Assembly: GCF_018361265.1 (NCBI RefSeq)
Contig: NZ_JAFLNH010000002.1
Span: 496,001 to 560,000 of the forward strand
Direction of reading: 5' to 3'
DNA length: 64,000 nt
DNA from: Mycobacterium sp. SM1
Lineage (GTDB): Bacteria; Actinomycetota; Actinomycetes; Mycobacteriales; Mycobacteriaceae
Shown: positions 62,737 to 64,000 of the stretch, piece by piece
Layout of the letters: each line of letters starts with the position of its first letter
Position numbering within the stretch: the stretch's first letter is position 1
The notes under the pieces: generated by a model
Database searches by the model: none
What the model was told of the DNA's origin: nothing
The model's input: only the letters and a program-made list of their open reading frames with translations
Translations under genes and position numbers: made by a program

Positions 62737-63870
62737 TCACTCAGTATTCCGCCAACTGCTCCGCACCCCCAGCGCGGTCAATATCGTCGCGAATTTCGTT
62801 GTTGTCTCGTCCAATTCCTCATCGGGGTCGGATTCGGCGACGATGCCGCCGCCGGCGTGGGCGAGCGCGGTGCGGCGGTTGGCCGACAGGTGCGCGCAAC
62901 GGATGGACACCACCCACTGGCCATCACCTCGCATGTCGCACCAGCCAACCGCGCCGGCGTAGAAACCGCGGTCGCCCTCCAGCGCGGCGATAAGCCTGGA
63001 TGCGGCATCGGCCGGGACACCCCCGACCGCCGGGGTCGGGTGCAGTGCCAACGCCAGATCCAGTGCGGTGGTGGCGGTGTCACGTAACAGACCGCTGATC
63101 GGCGTGCACAGATGCCACAGCGCCGCTGTGCGGCGCAACCGGGGCGTGGGCGCGACCGTCAGCTGGGTGCACAGCGGGCGCAGGACATCGCGCATGGTGT
63201 CGACGACCAGCCGGTGTTCGCGGCGATTCTTGGCCGAGGCCGCCAAAGCCGCGCCGGCGGCGGCATCGAGCTCGGGGTCGGCAGCGCGTGGTGCCGAACC
63301 CGCCAGCGGCTCGCACATCACCCGGTCACCGGAGCGGGCGACCAGCAGCTCCGGACTGGCACCGACCAGGGCGGCGCCTGAATATTGTGTGCCCGCCGAA
63401 GAGAGGTCCACGAGATACCCGAAGGCAGCTGGGTCGGCGGCGAGCAATCGGCGCAAGATGATCCGGCCGTCCAGCGGACCGTCGGCGACCAGCCGCAGCG
63501 CCCGGGCGAGCACCACTTTACGCAGCACGGTGTCACCCGCCAGTTGATCTCGTGCCCGGCGGATCCGGGTGCGGTGGCGCTCGGGCGGAGGTATCGTCGC
63601 GGCGATACGGGTCGCCGGCAACGGCCCGGCCGGCCAGGCGGGCGGCGCGCTGGTCCGCAGGACAGCGTTAGGCACCATCAATGAGGCCGGCCTTGTCACG
63701 TCGAACGGTAACGCACCCACCAGCATTGGCACTTTGGTCGAGCGCAGCGCCGTTTGGGCGGCGGTTACCTCGGAATAGCAGGCCGCCACGCCGTCGGCAA
63801 TGAGGGTGCCATCCGGCCCGCACAGCGTGAACGGTGGTTCCGGGGACCGCGTCCCGCTATCTCCCGTCAC
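62737..63870 (-). CDS. entC: Isochorismate synthase EntC/MenF-like, C-terminal tail replaced by IS607 sequence
   Basis: This 377-residue chorismate-binding enzyme converts chorismate to isochorismate for menaquinone or related products. Motifs are LRKVVLARALRLV, the chorismate site FGYLVDLSSAGTQYSGAALVGASPELLVARSGDRVMCEPLAGS, HLCTPISGLL, and GFYAGAVGWCDMRGDGQWVVSIRCAHL with the Mg-binding AESDPDEELDE. The native end (...ALGVTR) is reconstructed from the two flanks. The insertion replaces the last two residues with eight from the element (RSSWRNTE), so the enzyme should still fold. The GTG start overlaps the gpm2 stop by 4 nt. Confidence 0.92.
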   Translation of the reverse strand: MTGDSGTRSPEPPFTLCGPDGTLIADGVAACYSEVTAAQTALRSTKVPMLVGALPFDVTRPASLMVPNAVLRTSAPPAWPAGPLPATRIAATIPPPERHRTRIRRARDQLAGDTVLRKVVLARALRLVADGPLDGRIILRRLLAADPAAFGYLVDLSSAGTQYSGAALVGASPELLVARSGDRVMCEPLAGSAPRAADPELDAAAGAALAASAKNRREHRLVVDTMRDVLRPLCTQLTVAPTPRLRRTAALWHLCTPISGLLRDTATTALDLALALHPTPAVGGVPADAASRLIAALEGDRGFYAGAVGWCDMRGDGQWVVSIRCAHLSANRRTALAHAGGGIVAESDPDEELDETTTKFATILTALGVRSSWRNTE

Positions 63871-64000
63871 CCGTGTGCGGGTGGATCCGAGTCGCCGGTG
63901 AGCCCGAGCGCGGCCAGTTGATGCGCGCCGTGCTCAAAGCCACACACGGCGATGGACCCGGCCGCCATGCCGAAGCGCAGTCCCTCGGATAGCGCCAGCT
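63867..64000 (-). CDS. gpm2: Histidine phosphatase/phosphoglycerate mutase-like Gpm2 (Rv3214 homologue), 5' part outside the window
   Basis: Only the last 43 residues are visible (LALSEGLRFGMAAGSIAVCG, FEHGAHQLAALGLTG, DSDPPAHG and stop). This matches the C-terminus of the mycobacterial acid phosphatase/Gpm2 family encoded before entC in M. tuberculosis. The catalytic histidines lie outside. The stop overlaps the entC GTG start (GTGA), showing coupling. Confidence 0.8.
   Translation of the reverse strand, partial: LALSEGLRFGMAAGSIAVCGFEHGAHQLAALGLTGDSDPPAHG

Larger units (their letters stand above)
60408..62767 (-). mobile_element. IS607-family insertion sequence, copy 2 (tnpA + tnpB), 2360 bp
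   Basis: This element is about 99.6% identical to copy 1 (3876-6235) by eye, with ten substitutions, and in the same orientation. It is inserted in the last codons of entC. Removing it restores an entC end of ALGVTR and stop. The site is again a run of C/G, with no target duplication, as expected for an IS607-type serine recombinase. The pair forms direct repeats 56.5 kb apart. Confidence 0.92.

Overview
The window is a stretch of chromosome from a slow-growing Mycobacterium. It is GC-rich, and its gene content and order match, in reverse orientation, the M. tuberculosis segment from about Rv3271c to Rv3214 (compared from memory of that genome, not by alignment). Recognisable anchors include ctpC-pacL1, rmlD-wbbL, fbiAB, whiB2, manA/manB, sahH, mtrAB-lpqB, secA1, ppk2, desA3, aroA, sigH-rshA, pdtaS, whiB1, entC and gpm2. 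The exact species cannot be read from the window.

Layout. 1-2.9 kb: end of a CDF-like membrane protein, then the metal-export operon pacL1-ctpC. 3.2-7.1 kb: a wax ester synthase/DGAT gene split by a 2360-bp IS607-family element. 7.1-20.3 kb: cell-wall and sugar genes (LCP ligase, rmlD, wbbL, GDP-mannose synthesis), F420 synthesis (fbiAB) and whiB2. 20.3-24.2 kb: a CDF transporter, an FAD oxidoreductase and an APC permease. 24.4-31.1 kb: sahH, tmk, and mtrA-mtrB-lpqB with a five-unit MIRU array between mtrA and mtrB. 31.2-33.1 kb: an accessory patch with gldA and an ISL3 transposase remnant. 33.2-40 kb: comF, hpf, secA1, an SRPBCC protein and a KhtT/KhtU-like K+/H+ antiporter pair. 40-42.1 kb: a second, decaying type of IS607 element. 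42-52.4 kb: lipid and redox genes (tgs3, ppk2, Rv3230c-desA3), rsgA, aroA, an SRAP protein and an SDR. 52.5-57 kb: the stress block sigH-rshA, the tiny ribosomal gene for bL37, a secreted LPGQ-repeat protein, a biotinylated protein, pdtaS and whiB1. 57-64 kb: a diacylglycerol-kinase-like gene, an IS4-family element with a 12-bp target duplication, 57-bp repeats, a small membrane protein, the second copy of the 2360-bp IS607 element inserted in the last codons of entC, and the 3' end of gpm2.

Functionally this is mostly core mycobacterial envelope and regulatory biology. It covers dTDP-rhamnose and GDP-mannose supply, arabinogalactan linkage, the essential MtrAB-LpqB signalling path, SecA1 export, oleate desaturation and the oxidative-stress sigma factor. 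The unusual material is mobile or repetitive. Two nearly identical IS607 copies carry a TnpB that lacks the zinc ribbon and the usual third RuvC aspartate, and a candidate omega-RNA is embedded in the 3' end of tnpB. A third IS607-type element has a nonsense codon in tnpB. Five GTGA-linked mini-ORFs lie between mtrA and mtrB. Matching half-site operators precede both Rv3230c and desA3, and a nested LPGQ repeat protein sits near sigH. No rRNA, tRNA or CRISPR array was recognised.
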